The position numbers and the translations under genes were made by a program. This document shows, one piece after another, positions 11,770 through 22,243 of a DNA stretch of 64,000 nt; the stretch's first letter is position 1; the number at the start of each line of letters is the position of its first letter. Under the pieces are notes generated by a model, which searched no databases, had not been told where the DNA came from, and was given only the letters and a program-made list of their open reading frames with translations. Source of the DNA: Diplolepis rosae (lineage: Eukaryota > Arthropoda > Insecta > Hymenoptera > Diplolepididae); NCBI GenBank assembly GCA_030998225.1, contig JAPYXD010000698.1:21095001-21159000 (forward strand), read 5' to 3'.

Positions 11770-12190
11770 AATAGTAGGGTTTGCAAAACACAGCCCTTAT
11801 GTTCGAGGTTGACGGTGACACGAAGCTACGGTGCCATTTCAAATCCTTGCGTTTCTTACGAAAGGAATGTATAAGTATTTCCGGCGATATTCGCAGAGGG
11901 AGGATTCTTGAGGCGACTTCCGGTTGCGAGGCGAGCTAGTGTCCTTAATTACCGTGTCGGTTCATGAATACGATTGCCGCTGTACGTCACGGAAGCTAGC
12001 ATGGCTTCACTGGTTGTTACCCGCTCATGAATTTATGTATCTGCATTCTCTAACGCAGTTCGAGTCACCCCGAAGAAGTCGCGTTTCGATGGTTCCTTAC
12101 CCTCTTCTTACGTACGTACCTGCGACCTCCACCTCAAGACGCATCAGATGGAAGTAGATAGTCTTCCTATGCAATGGTCATTTATCTTTT
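11770..12190. other. GC-richer non-coding island
   Basis: Complex, non-repetitive sequence with balanced base content. A 77-codon plus-strand frame has no domain. On the minus strand an ATG followed after 25 bases by CAG|GTACGTACG looks like a start exon, but its phase does not fit the next known exon. Probably a conserved non-coding element. Confidence 0.35.
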
Positions 12191-12295
12191 CCGCTTTCAT
12201 AACTACTCATTTTCTTCCTTCCTATGTATTACAGAAGCTATTATTACTAATAACCACAGAGAGATACTTAAATGTACAATTTGTATTAAACTACA

Positions 12296-14110
12296 CTCAG
12301 AAAAAAGTTTCTTTGATTAAAAAAAAAATTCTTTGAATCAAACAAATTTGTGAATTGCTATACAGTCAAAGAAAAGTTTCTTTGATTTAAAGAAATTTTT
12401 TTATTATTATTTTTCTTTGAATTTAAGAAATGAATGTCTGTGCAGTCGCATAAGTACATGTGTATTATGATTAACAGGAATATTTTCTTTAATTTAAAGA
12501 AAAAATTTTCTTCGTTAAAGGTAATAAAATTGATGAAGACATTTCTTAAGTTTTTCCCAGTACTGTATTATATAAAAAATCAAATTTAGAAAAGCATAAA
12601 ATAACGGAATCCTAAATAAATAGAAGTAAATGCAGATAAAAATAAGAATACAGCCAGAAAAAAGTTTCTTTGAATCAAATAAATTTGAGCATTTCTATGC
12701 TGTCAAAGAAAAGTTTCTTTGATTTAAAGAAGTTTCTTAATTGTTTTTTTCTTTGAATTTAAGAAATGAATGTCTGTGCAGTCGCATAAGTACATGTGTA
12801 TTATGATTAACAGAAATATTTTCTTTAATTTAAAGAAAAAATTTTCTTCGTTAAAGGTAATAAAATTGATGAAGACATTTCTTAAGTTTTTCCCAGTACT
12901 GTATTATATAGAAAATCAAAGTTAGAAAAGCATAAAATAAATGAATTTTAAATAAATAAAAGTAAATGCAGATGAAAATAAGAATACAGCCAGAAAAAAG
13001 TTTCTTTGAATTAAACAAATTTGTGCATTGCTATACAGTCAAAGAAAAGTTTCTTTGATTTGAAGAAATTTTTTGATTGTTTCTTTTCTTTGAATTTAAG
13101 AAATGAATGTCTGTGCAGTCGCATAAGTACATGTGTATTATGATTAACAGAAATATTTTCTTTGATTTAAAAAAAAAAATTTCTTTGTTTATGGTAATAA
13201 AATTGATGAAGACATTTCTTAAGTTTTTCCCAGTACTGTATTATATAAAAAATCAAATTTAGAAAAGGATAAAATAACGGAATCTTAAATAAATAGAAGT
13301 AAATGCAGATAAAAATAAGAATACAGCCAGAAAAAAGTTTCTTTGAATCAAATAAATTTGTGCATTTCTATGCTGTCAAAGAAAAGTTTCTTTGATTTAA
13401 AGAAGTTTCTTAATTGTTTTTTTCTTTGAATTTAAGAAATGAATGTCTGTGCAGTCGCATAAGTACATGTGTATTATGATTAACAGAAATATTTTTTTTA
13501 ATTTAAAGAAAAAATTTTCTTTGTTTATGGTAATAAAATTAATGAAAACATTTCTTAAGTTTTTCCCAGTACTGTATTATATAGAAAATCAAAGTTAGAA
13601 AAGCATAAAATAAATGAATTTTAAATAAATAAAAGTAAATGCAGATGAAAATAAGAATACAGCCAGAAAAAAGTTTCTTTGAATCAAATAAATTTGTGCA
13701 TTGCTATGCGGTCAAAGAAAAGTTTTTTGATTTAAAGAAGTTTCTTAATTGTTTTTTTCATTGAATTTAAGAAAGGAACGTCTGTGCAGTCGCATAAGTA
13801 CATGTGTTATGTGATTAACAGAAATATTTTCTTTGATTTAAAAAAATTTTCTTTGTTTATGGTAATAAAATTAATGAAAATATTTCTTAAGTTTTTCCCT
13901 TCACTGTATTATATGGGTAATCAAAGTTAGAAATGGATAAAATAACTGAAATTTAAATAAATAAAAGTAAATGCAGATTAGAATAAGAATACACCCAAAA
14001 AAAGTTTCTTTGAACCAGACAAATTTGTGCATCGCTATACGCCCAAAGAAAAATTTCTTTGATTTAAAGAAATTTCTTGATTGTTTTTTTTCTTTTAATT
14101 TAAGAAATGA
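12296..14110 (+). repeat. Tandem array, about five units of 336 bp plus a partial
   Basis: The unit start CAGAAAAAAGTTTCTTTGA recurs at about 12298, 12655, 12991, 13328, 13664 and 13994, a period of 330-357 bp. Each unit holds the conserved words GCAGTCGCATAAGTACATGT, TTTTTCCCAGTACTGTATTA and AGTAAATGCAGATRAAAATA, plus TTTCTTTGA palindromes. Units are similar but not identical, so the array is not freshly amplified. Its ends are built from the same TTTGATTCAAA miniature-element sequence seen at 8256-10380. Confidence 0.88.
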
Positions 14111-14501
14111 TTGATAGAAATATTTTATTTAATTTAAAGAAAAAATTGTCTTCGTTCAAGATAATAAAATTAAATAAATTATTCCTTAAGTTTTTGCCGG
14201 TATTATATTTGAATCAAATAAATATTTTTTCAAATCAAATAAATAATGTTAGTAAAATAATTTCTTTCATTCAAAAACTCTTTCAAAAGTCTAATTTTAA
14301 CAAAACCAACCTGTCACAACAATGTTTCTGTAAACCAAAATTAATATTGCAGATAGACGCTACAATATAAATGTATGGTAAAATTATGGTCATAGTAAAA
14401 TAAATATTAAAAGATCATTCCTAACTCCAATAGGGAATGGTAACTTTCTGTTAAAGAAAAAAAGATATAATGTCTTGAAAAGTGTACTTAAAATATGTGT
14501 A

Positions 14502-14961
14502 CACGGAAAAAACAGTATAGCTGTTTCACCTATACCGGTATATAGTGTCTCGACCCATTCGGTATAGGTGAGACAACTATACTGGTTTGCCGCGCGACCT
14601 ATACATTGCTTCGCATGCACGCGACTTTAACCTCGAAATGAGAAAGAAGTGTCATTTTTTCGAGGCGTTTTTTCGAAGCGTTTGTCGATTTGTTTGGAGC
14701 ATTTTTTCTTTCTTTGAAAGATCATTTTTGCGTATTGCGTATTGTTTTATCACACGCGAAAATTCACAAGAGCGATAACGATGGCATAATATTTTGTTTA
14801 CGATCGCTATACATGGTATTGTCATATCAACGAACTTGTATAGCTGTCTCACCTATACTCGTATAGTTCTGAGGACCATACCGTAGCATTGGTCTGATAG
14901 CAATATTTTCTAGTTTTGAGGACCAAAATATAGTTCTCTTAGCTACACTGTTTTTTCAGTG
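14502..14961. repeat. 460-bp miniature inverted-repeat element
   Basis: Flanked by TA on both sides. The left terminus CACGGAAAAAACAGTATAGC and right terminus TACACTGTTTTTTCAGTG are inverted. Inside, TATAGCTGTYTCACCTATAC occurs twice directly and once inverted. No coding capacity. TA duplication suggests mobilisation by a Tc1/mariner-type transposase (inference). Confidence 0.75.
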
Positions 14962-15540
14962 TAGAAACCCTACTGATGAACATTTTTCGAAATATCTTGA
15001 GAGTGCCGAAGTGTAGACATTTAAACATTTCATCATATGAAAACATGTACAATATTGTCAAGACCATGAAAGTCCGAAACGAAGTTTACAAACTATATTT
15101 AGCTCTAAAGTTAGCTTGTTTTAATCATATCGCTTTGTTGTTGCCACTTTAATTTGATCTTTGATGGTAAAATGGTATTAAAATGTTTCTCAAATTGCGT
15201 AGAGACAGAAATAACTTGAGTTAATTGTAAAGTTTTAGCTATAAAATATATTCTGCATCATTGTATATATTTTGCCATGAAGTTTTATGTATTCAATATA
15301 CTTTTCATATTCTTTTATCGATTCAGATAGTTTACATTAGTCTTTGCTATTACTTAAACCTTTGATTATATTTTCGGTTAAAAAAATCAAAACACTAAAT
15401 TTTTTTCTAATATACAATGTTCTGCCATAAAAAGTAATTATCAATGACCCCTTTAATTCGAGAAAAATCCGCATTGACACGTTATCAAATTTATTTATTT
15501 TTAAAATTTTTGGAATCAAGAGTTAGAAGTTTCAGAGATT
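14962..15540. other. AT-rich spacer
   Basis: No gene or clear repeat was seen. Confidence 0.35.
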
Positions 15541-15550
15541 CTTCCATATA

Positions 15551-16640
15551 ACACATCACTCAATAAGTTCGTAGGATGACATATAGATGGCGCCACTATT
15601 GACAAATCCATACAATTTTTAGGAAGTACCAATCTTCAAATGATACGTGTCAAAAATTCACAACAATCTGACGTTTAGTTCAAAAGTTATAGTAGTTTTA
15701 GTGGCGCTTCTTTTATAATTTTCATAACAATGGAAAAATCTGAATTTCGAGTGTTGATAAATGGGAAAAATACCGCTCAAGCAAAGCAATGGCTTGACAA
15801 GTGTTATCCGGACACTGTTCCATCGAGACAAATAGTAGAGAAATGGTTTGCTAATTATAAACGCGGTCGTACAAACACCGATGATGCTGAACGCTCTGGT
15901 CAACCAAATTCGGCAGTTGTTCCAGAAAACATAAAAACGTCCACAAAATGGTTTTGCGGATTGTGAATTGAAGTTGCTCACAGTCGATCAAAAACAACAA
16001 CGCGTCGTCGATCAAAGCGCTGTTTGGAGCTAGTTCAGCGCAATAAAGAGGATTTTTTATGCGGTATGTGACAATGGATGAAACATGGACCCATCACTAC
16101 ACTCCAGAATCAAATCGGTAGTCAGCTAAGTGGACAGCAAAATGTGAAAACCGTCCAAAGCGACCAAAAACGCAAATGTCAGCTGGTAAGGTTTTGACCT
16201 CCGTATTTTGGGATGCGAACGGTATTTCATACATCAAGTACCTTGAGAAAGGAAGAACTATCAATAGCGAATATTACATGGCGTTATTGATGCGTTTGAA
16301 GGAAGAAATTGCGAAAAAACGACCCCAAATGAAGAAGAAAACAGTGCTTTTTCACCAAGACAATGCACCGAATTACAAGTCGATCCCAACAATTGCAAAA
16401 TTTCACGAATTTCAGTTTGAATTGCTTCCCCATCCACCGTGTTCTTCAGATCTGGCTCCCAGCGACTACTACCCGTTTTCAGACCTTAAAAGAATGCCCC
16501 AGGGAAAGAGATTTGGCTCCAATGAAGAAGTGATTTCCGAAACTGAAGCATATTTTGAGGCCAACGATAAATCATTCTACAAAAAAGTCATCGAAATTTT
16601 TGAGAAGCGTTGAAATGAATGTACCACTCTTGAATACGAT
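15551..16640 (+). mobile_element. Irritans-type mariner, internally deleted, 3' end lost
   Basis: The left terminal repeat ACACATCACTCAATAAGTTC follows a TA. The transposase begins at 15730 (MEKSEFRVLINGKN, the irritans-subfamily N-terminus, Himar-like), then breaks after about 78 codons where roughly 200 bases are missing. It resumes with LTVDQKQQR-like remnants at about 15974 and the catalytic region at 16176-16613 (VFWDANGI, LFHQDNAPNYKS, SDLAPSDYYPF). The frame is broken by deletion and stops (FLCGM* near 16060). The right terminal repeat is missing: homology stops near 16640. A sister copy lies at 39383-40828. Confidence 0.85.
15730..16613 (+). pseudogene. Broken mariner transposase (irritans type)
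   Basis: DNA transposase remnant. The N-terminal helix-turn-helix part (15730-15966) and the C-terminal catalytic part (16176-16613, two of the three catalytic aspartates visible in HQDNAP and LAPSDYY) are separated by a deletion and stop codons. A functional relative would be about 345-350 aa. Not functional as it stands. Confidence 0.82.
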
Positions 16641-16899
16641 TTGGGGAAATCAAACAAATATTTAAGTCGGTTAAACAAAACTTTGTTTAAGTCAAACACA
16701 GGTCTCGATTTATTTAACATAACGGTTTGATAAGATCAAGTACATTTTTTCCGGGTGAATATTATCCAATAAGTAGAAAAAAAAGAGCACGAAGAGTCAG
16801 AAAAAAGATTTGCTATGAGAATGCAAGATTGATTATTTAATAAAATGACAGACTTCCTGTGCTTTGAACTGGTGTTAATTCGAGCACAAGTGTGATTCT

Positions 16900-17360
16900 C
16901 TTTATTTAACTGGAATCGTGTCATTGTACCTGTTAGCGGTAGTGAGTATAATCGAAGTTGCAGGTGCCCGGAGACGCGGTGGCATCTCTCCAGGGCGATG
17001 GACAAAGGAAACCGTCGCGATTTAACATATTAGCGTTAATTAAGGCAATTATGTCTCCTCCGTAATCATGAGAGTGTGTCCGCTGCTCGCTCATCCATAT
17101 TCAGCAGCCATTTCCGACTGGGGCGTACATATGAGACTCTTCCTCTTTCATTGCCTTTCTGTCTTGGTAGTTGTCTACACGTTGACAGTCATCGTGGGAT
17201 TGTCCCGTTCACCTTCTCCATATGAGATTGTGGACAATGTAGCCAACTAACGTTTCTGACTTTACGTGCTTATCTTAATATCTACGCGTTGCTGGCGCAG
17301 TCTTGAGTAACGCGATTTTACAGTGATGACGAATTGTCTTTAGTCTTCAGTGTGGAAGTC
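16900..17360. other. GC-richer non-coding island with homeodomain-like sites
   Basis: Complex sequence including AGCGTTAATTAAGGCAATTA, which packs two homeodomain-type TAATTA/CAATTA cores. No spliceable exon was recognised. Enhancer-like by appearance only. Confidence 0.35.
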
Positions 17361-17529
17361 AAAAACACGTAGTTTATGAGTTTCTACCCACAATTACTCC
17401 TATTTCTACTGTTATATTCTCATTTTTACACACAGAATAGATAAAATTCACTGTTATCTCTATTTGATTCAATTGACAAAAGTTTTAAAACATTCGAAAA
17501 CTTGGAAATTTAAGAATTTCGTGAATACT

Positions 17530-17665
17530 GGATGTTTACTGAGAAAAAAATACTATTATATCCATAATAATTGTGCCAAGAGCATATGTATTATTGATTA
17601 GAATAAATATGCTAGAGTTTGTAGCATATTTATTGCTTTTTATAGCATATTTTTCTCCGTATTTA
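17530..17665. repeat. Short miniature-element remnant
   Basis: ACTGAGAAAAAAATACTATT at the left and ATAGCATATTTTTCTCCGTA at the right carry the CACTGAGAAAAA-type termini in inverted orientation, with an inner GCATATTTATTGC repeat. The ends are degraded. Confidence 0.45.
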
Positions 17666-18340
17666 TATGAAACTTTCATCGGTACCATTATTTCCATGTT
17701 GGATTTCAATTAAGCAATTTCTTCTTTGATGAATTTAGAATTTAATCACATACAGATGATAGGGACCATCTATAAATTGCGTAACAATTCTTTTTGACAA
17801 TTTTAGAACTCCTCCCTTCATTCATTTAACAAGTTGCAGCATAATAATTTGGACCACCTTCCTCCTACCCTATGTCACGTAATTCTCAAAAATATTTTTA
17901 TGAAATGATTTTTATTCTTGAAAAAAAAACAACGAGCAGAATGATTAGGAATATGACATGAAAATATTAACTGTATATTAAAATAAAATAAATAATGAAA
18001 TAATATCAGACATAGTTTTTCGGCGTCTCAAAAGCAGTTACGTCATTTATGCCGATGGTCCCTTATGCTAATTATGGCTTATTTTGTGTTACAGTATCAC
18101 GATCGGAATATAGCGGAAAAAAACAACCGACTTTACAGGCAAAGCTTAAAGATTTTCAAAATCGCTAATAAGGAATTGGTTTTCAAACTTTACAATAGTG
18201 GACCCAATATGACAGTCAAAATACATACATATTTGTTAAAAGTTGTCTAAAATATGATAGAAGGTACTTTTGGAGGTACCTCTTAAAGAATCTAATGTAA
18301 AAAAATCGCAATTGAAAATTGCAAATGCAATATGACGGCC
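17665..18340. other. AT-rich spacer
   Basis: No convincing gene is present. A 61-codon frame at 18065-18250 has no recognisable feature. Confidence 0.3.
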
Positions 18341-18346
18341 AGCATA

Positions 18347-18880
18347 CTATTGAGGGGAAAAAATTAGGTGAATTTTGTTATAAAATGAAAAATCTTTATT
18401 TATTTATCCAAATCAATTTCATCCCCTTCAAAGTAATTCGATTTCCGGAGTTGCCGTCAAAGCCTTCTTCGATTCGGCTTGTATCTCTTCAATAGTGTCA
18501 AAATGGTGTCCTCAGAGTGGTCTTTTGAGTTTGGGGAATAGCCAGAAGTCACACGGAGCCAAATCAGGCGAATATGGTGGTTGTGGAACGATATTCGTTG
18601 AAATTTGGCGAAATGGTCACGAAGAAAGAGTGCAGTGTGAGACGGCGCATTATTGTGATGCAAAAACCACGAGTTGTCTGCCCAAAATATCTTTTGAAAC
18701 GGTGTTGAGTGATCCTCTTGAAATGCCAATAGTGTCAGCAAGGTCTCTAATTGTCAATCGACGATTTTTGTGCACTGATTCTTTCAATTCTTTCAATGTT
18801 GACATGTTCCATCCTTCAAACCTCTTGTGTGAAAATTTGGGCCAAATCCATTCATTACTTTACAAGTTGTAGTGTCTGAA
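18347..18880 (-). mobile_element. Internally deleted mariner, minus strand
   Basis: Starts after a TA with CTATTGAGG and the conserved AGGTGAATTTTGTTATAAAA subterminal sequence. Minus-strand frames recall a mariner transposase: KNRRLTIRDLADT (helix-turn-helix part), then an abrupt jump to the catalytic end DNSWFLHHNNAPSHTALFLR. The join TTTCAAAAGATATTTTGGGC is the same deletion junction seen in the element at 30596-31500, so both descend from one deleted parent. The N-terminal end is truncated near 18880. Confidence 0.8.
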
Positions 18881-18904
18881 AGCAACGAACCTCCAAATTT
18901 TTTG

Positions 18905-19135
18905 CAAGGATAGAAAAAAGTGAATTTTGTGTGTTGATTAAACACTACTTTTTGTATGGAAAAACCTGATCAGAAACCAACGCCAAACTCGATAAATATT
19001 AATCAGGCTCTGCTCCGTCGTATGAAATGGTTCAGAAGTGGTTTACAGAATTTCGTTGTGAACGTAAGAACACCATACCAAGTCCAGGTCGTTCAAATGA
19101 GATCACTACACCGGAAATTTGCTTCTCCAACAAGA
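18905..19135 (+). mobile_element. Mariner N-terminal fragment
   Basis: Frames with two stops and a frameshift give FCVLIKHYFLYGKT, then MVQKWFTEFRCERKNT, typical of a mariner helix-turn-helix N-terminus of a different subfamily from its neighbours. No terminal repeats were seen. It abuts the broken protease-like exon downstream. Confidence 0.6.
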
Positions 19136-19199
19136 TAATTGTAATCAAAGATTAAAATGGGTAACATTGGTCTAAGATGTCTTTTTTACGAAAGTGGTA

Positions 19200-19648
19200 T
19201 CACTTTCCGCTTTTGTTTCATATAGACGATTTGATGAAGATATGCACATATGTAGTGCGGCTGCAATTAGTGATCTGTATTCTGTAACTGTTGACACTTG
19301 TATTGATCTAATTGAAGATTATCGTAATATGTATGTTTAGTTTGGTTACATCGACGGATACAATCCTAAATATGAAGAAGTTGCAGGCTTCATTTAAATT
19401 AACAAGAATCTCATATTTTGGATCGTAAAAGTAAGTAGTTTTACATAAACCTTCGGGCTTTGAAATAAAAGTAGCTCGATTTCATTTTACATACATTCAA
19501 AAGTCTTTAAATATTTTCACTCAAACGTAATTCAATTTCGTTTTAGATGGTGGGAGCCAGTAGTGAATATATACAGAAGACTACTTTCCCAGATGAATGT
19601 TTCACAGATACTGATCGTGGAAAAGTTTCTTTAATAGCATTGGAGAAG
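19200..19648 (+). pseudogene. Broken serine protease homologue, paralogue of the 22189-34119 gene
   Basis: Two exon relics can be aligned to exons 2 and 3 of the intact gene. Relic 1 (about 19200-19430) reads FVSYRRFDEDMHICSAAAIS, with MHIC in place of the intact gene's HMCGG; it then has stops after NMYV and before INKNLIF, and ends WIVK at a GTAAGTAG donor identical in position to the intact gene's IVK|GTAAGTAG. Relic 2 (19547-19648) starts after TTTCGTTTTAG and ends IALEK|GTAAGA, matching SIALDK|GTAAAA. Two in-frame stops and loss of the 5' part mean it is dead. The catalytic His is also absent here. The 5' side has been lost at the mariner fragment. Confidence 0.75.
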
Positions 19649-19649
19649 G

Positions 19650-20900
19650 TAAGATGAATATGCGATAGGCAAAATCATGACTTTATTCCATTTTTCAATA
19701 CTTAAGTACTGGCCATTACGAAGTAAAAGCGATCTATAACTATTTTATAATTGAAAAAATGTCAGAATTTGAAACCAATGTCCTAAACAATACTGGGCCA
19801 GCATTGCCACTGGGAAAGTGAAAAAATCACGAGATTTTAATAATAAATAATAAGTTACTATGTAGTTTCCCACACAGAAACCCATGTATGGATTTTCAGT
19901 GGGGGCGTCTGTTAGAAAAAAATATTATTAATTTTTATAAAATCTAGGTTTTAACTACTTCCATTTATCTGCAAAGAATAGTCTAATCCCCTCCATCAAT
20001 TAGATTATTTAGATATTTAGATACATCAACCACCATTTTGTAGTTCATATCACATATAACATAACCAAACATAACATCATAACCAAACCGTTAAGAGTTA
20101 GCGGGGTAAACATCTTAAACTTTTATAGAGTACAGAAAACGCAATTAATTTTTTTCTTCAATTGGAGTGAGAAGGAGGTAATTAAGAATACAAATCTTGG
20201 TATTGTCATAATAAGTAAAAATAAAAAATATCTGTAATTTGTATTTTTATTTCCTCTCTTCGGAAACCGATGGATAGGCACACTTTCCTTTCTTGTTTAG
20301 TAGAAAAATCTCCAAATGCAGAAAAACATTTTTTCGTTCATACGTTACAAGTTTTTTTATTCAGATAATCAAAATGAAATAATCCGACGCTTCGGCACCT
20401 CTTTTGGGCTTTTATCAAGGTATAAAAAGATTACAATTCTGCAAAGATATTCAAGCAATGTTATACAAACAAATGAGTGTCAGTTAAACAAATATGAAGT
20501 CATTAAAATATTGAAATCTATTTACCTTAAACATTGTAGTTTTAGATCTAGTTTTTCAGATTAACATAGTGAGGAACTCGTATTTTCCTATAATATCACA
20601 ATATGTTATTTGTTTTACAAACAAAATTGTCACCAAGATTCAGTAAACATTAGATAAGACGGACTACATTTTTGGAGACACAGGCTGTCATTAATAAATT
20701 GTAATAGAAGGTTGACAAAATAAATATTTGTCAACAACCAAGGCTGAATAGACACTGGATAGACCTTGTACATCCAATGTCGGAAAATTACTTTTTCGGC
20801 AGTCGGAATAAGGTTGGGCCAATTGCTTCCCAGCATTATACCAACGTTGGTAATCAACAGTCAATATCCCACGTTCGACCAACATTTAACCGATTGTCAA
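19650..20900. other. AT-rich spacer
   Basis: No recognisable gene. Short plus- and minus-strand frames (20316-20564, 20630-20885) have no domain. No terminal repeats or target duplications were found. Confidence 0.35.
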
Positions 20901-20919
20901 AGTTGACAGTGTCATGATT

Positions 20920-21670
20920 TCTGCTCGGGTTGCAGGAAGTTTTGATTTTCTGCAATCATTTGAAGAAAACTGCGGCTGAGGCTCATCGAATGCTCTCAAG
21001 TACTTAAAGTGAGGCTGCTCTTAATGAAAGAAAGTGTCTTGAGTGGTTTCAAAGCTTCAAGAGCGGTGATTTTAATGTCGAGGACCGGCATCGCAGTGAA
21101 AAAGAGAACATTTTCGAAGATTCCGAATTGGAGGCATTACTTCCTGAAGACTCGTGTCAAACGCAAGAATAATGGGCAGAATCATTGAGTGACTCAACAA
21201 GCCTTTTCGAAACGCCTCAAAGTCATGTGAATAATTCAGAAGCAAGGAAATTGGGTTCCGTACGAATTGAACCCGAGAGACGTGAATGTTGCAGCATGTC
21301 AACGGTCGGTCCAATGTTGCAAAACCGGTGAAAACCTACTTGGAAACGCTAAAATGGGAGGTAACCCACCCGACGTATTCTCCAGACATTGCTCCTTCTG
21401 GCTACCATTTGTTTCAATCGATGGCATATGGCCTGGCTTATCAGCATTTACGCTCTTATGAAGAAGTCAAAAAATGGATTGATTCATGGACCGCCTCAAA
21501 AGACGCATCGTTTGTTCGAGATGGTATCCGAAAATAGCCAGAAAGATGGAAAAAAGTAGTGGCTAGCGACGGACAGTACTTTGAATCATATATAGGTAGG
21601 TCATTACTTTTTAAGAATAAAGCCTCAAATTTTGGGAAAAAACGGTGGAAGCAAAGTTGTACACCTAATA
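20920..21670 (+). mobile_element. Mauritiana-type mariner remnant with large internal deletion
   Basis: Plus-strand frames with several breaks read LKKTAAEAHRMLSS, then FKSGDFNVED and EDSELEALLPEDSCQTQE, then jump after ERRD-like residues straight to PVKTYLETLKWEV, YSPDIAPSGYHLF and VVASDGQYFE. The middle of the transposase, including the first two catalytic aspartates, is gone. The sequence after the stop, ending AAGTTGTACACCTAATAG (about 21654-21671), may be the right terminal repeat. No left end was found. Confidence 0.75.
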
Positions 21671-22149
21671 GAAAGCCATCAAATAAAATTATTTTACATT
21701 CTACCGCAAATATAATGGAAAAATACAAACATTATTGACAGAAAATTCACTTTTTAAGTTGTTTTCGCAAAATATATTTCTTTCTTACCTTTAGAATTTT
21801 TTTCTTGAATTCTACCCTGGGATCTAACATGATATAATAAAGTCATAAAATTTTATATGAAGATTGTACTCAATACATTAATTTAAAAAATCTAAAATAT
21901 TAATATTGTAATAAATATTATTAAAATATTATTTCCATAGTTATTAATATTTTTCTAAAGGTAGAAATTGGGCGTTTTTTATAATATAACAACATTATTT
22001 GAATTTCGTGCGAAGTTGGGGATAGATTGAAAGACACCAAACACTAGTGTAATAAAATAAAGTGGAGGTAGAACTGACACATATTTTGTGAGTACGAAAC
22101 CGATAACGTGTAAATCACGTCGGCAATTCAGTACATATATCTTCAGTTA

Positions 22150-22188
22150 GATTTTATCGCTATCAGTGCTTGTGTGTCGTAAAAAGTT
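22150..22188 (+). promoter_or_regulatory. Putative initiator and 5' leader of the serine protease homologue
   Basis: CTATCAGTGCTTGTG (about 22160-22174) contains an insect-style TCAGT initiator 20-30 bases before the ATG. TATA-like sequence upstream is not distinctive. Assigned only by position and motif. Confidence 0.3.
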
Positions 22189-22243
22189 ATGATTTGGACT
22201 CTTACACTAATTTCTGTGCTTCCAGCTGTTGTATATTCTGGGG
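22189..22243 (+). CDS. Serine protease homologue exon 1 (signal peptide)
   Basis: 55 coding bases from ATG to the donor G|GTAAATAC. Encodes a hydrophobic secretion signal ending VVYSG and leaves a phase-1 split codon completed by TA of exon 2 (Val). Confidence 0.72.

Noticed and set aside
12119..12143. Minus-strand ATG plus 25 bases ending CAG|GTACGTACG as a start exon of the coiled-coil gene
   Set aside because: Its phase-1 end does not match the phase-0 start of the exon at 7605, and no other acceptor pairs with it.
11924..12157. 77-codon plus-strand frame in a GC-rich island
   Set aside because: No domain, no splice context, and the GC content alone makes open frames likelier.
12296..14110. 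CRISPR array
   Set aside because: Repeat units of 336 bp without short regularly spaced direct repeats, in a eukaryotic context; it is a satellite-like array.
20630..20885. Two overlapping minus-strand frames of 64-75 codons next to a mariner relic
   Set aside because: They overlap each other in different frames, have no recognisable motif and are not in the orientation or phase of the neighbouring mariner.
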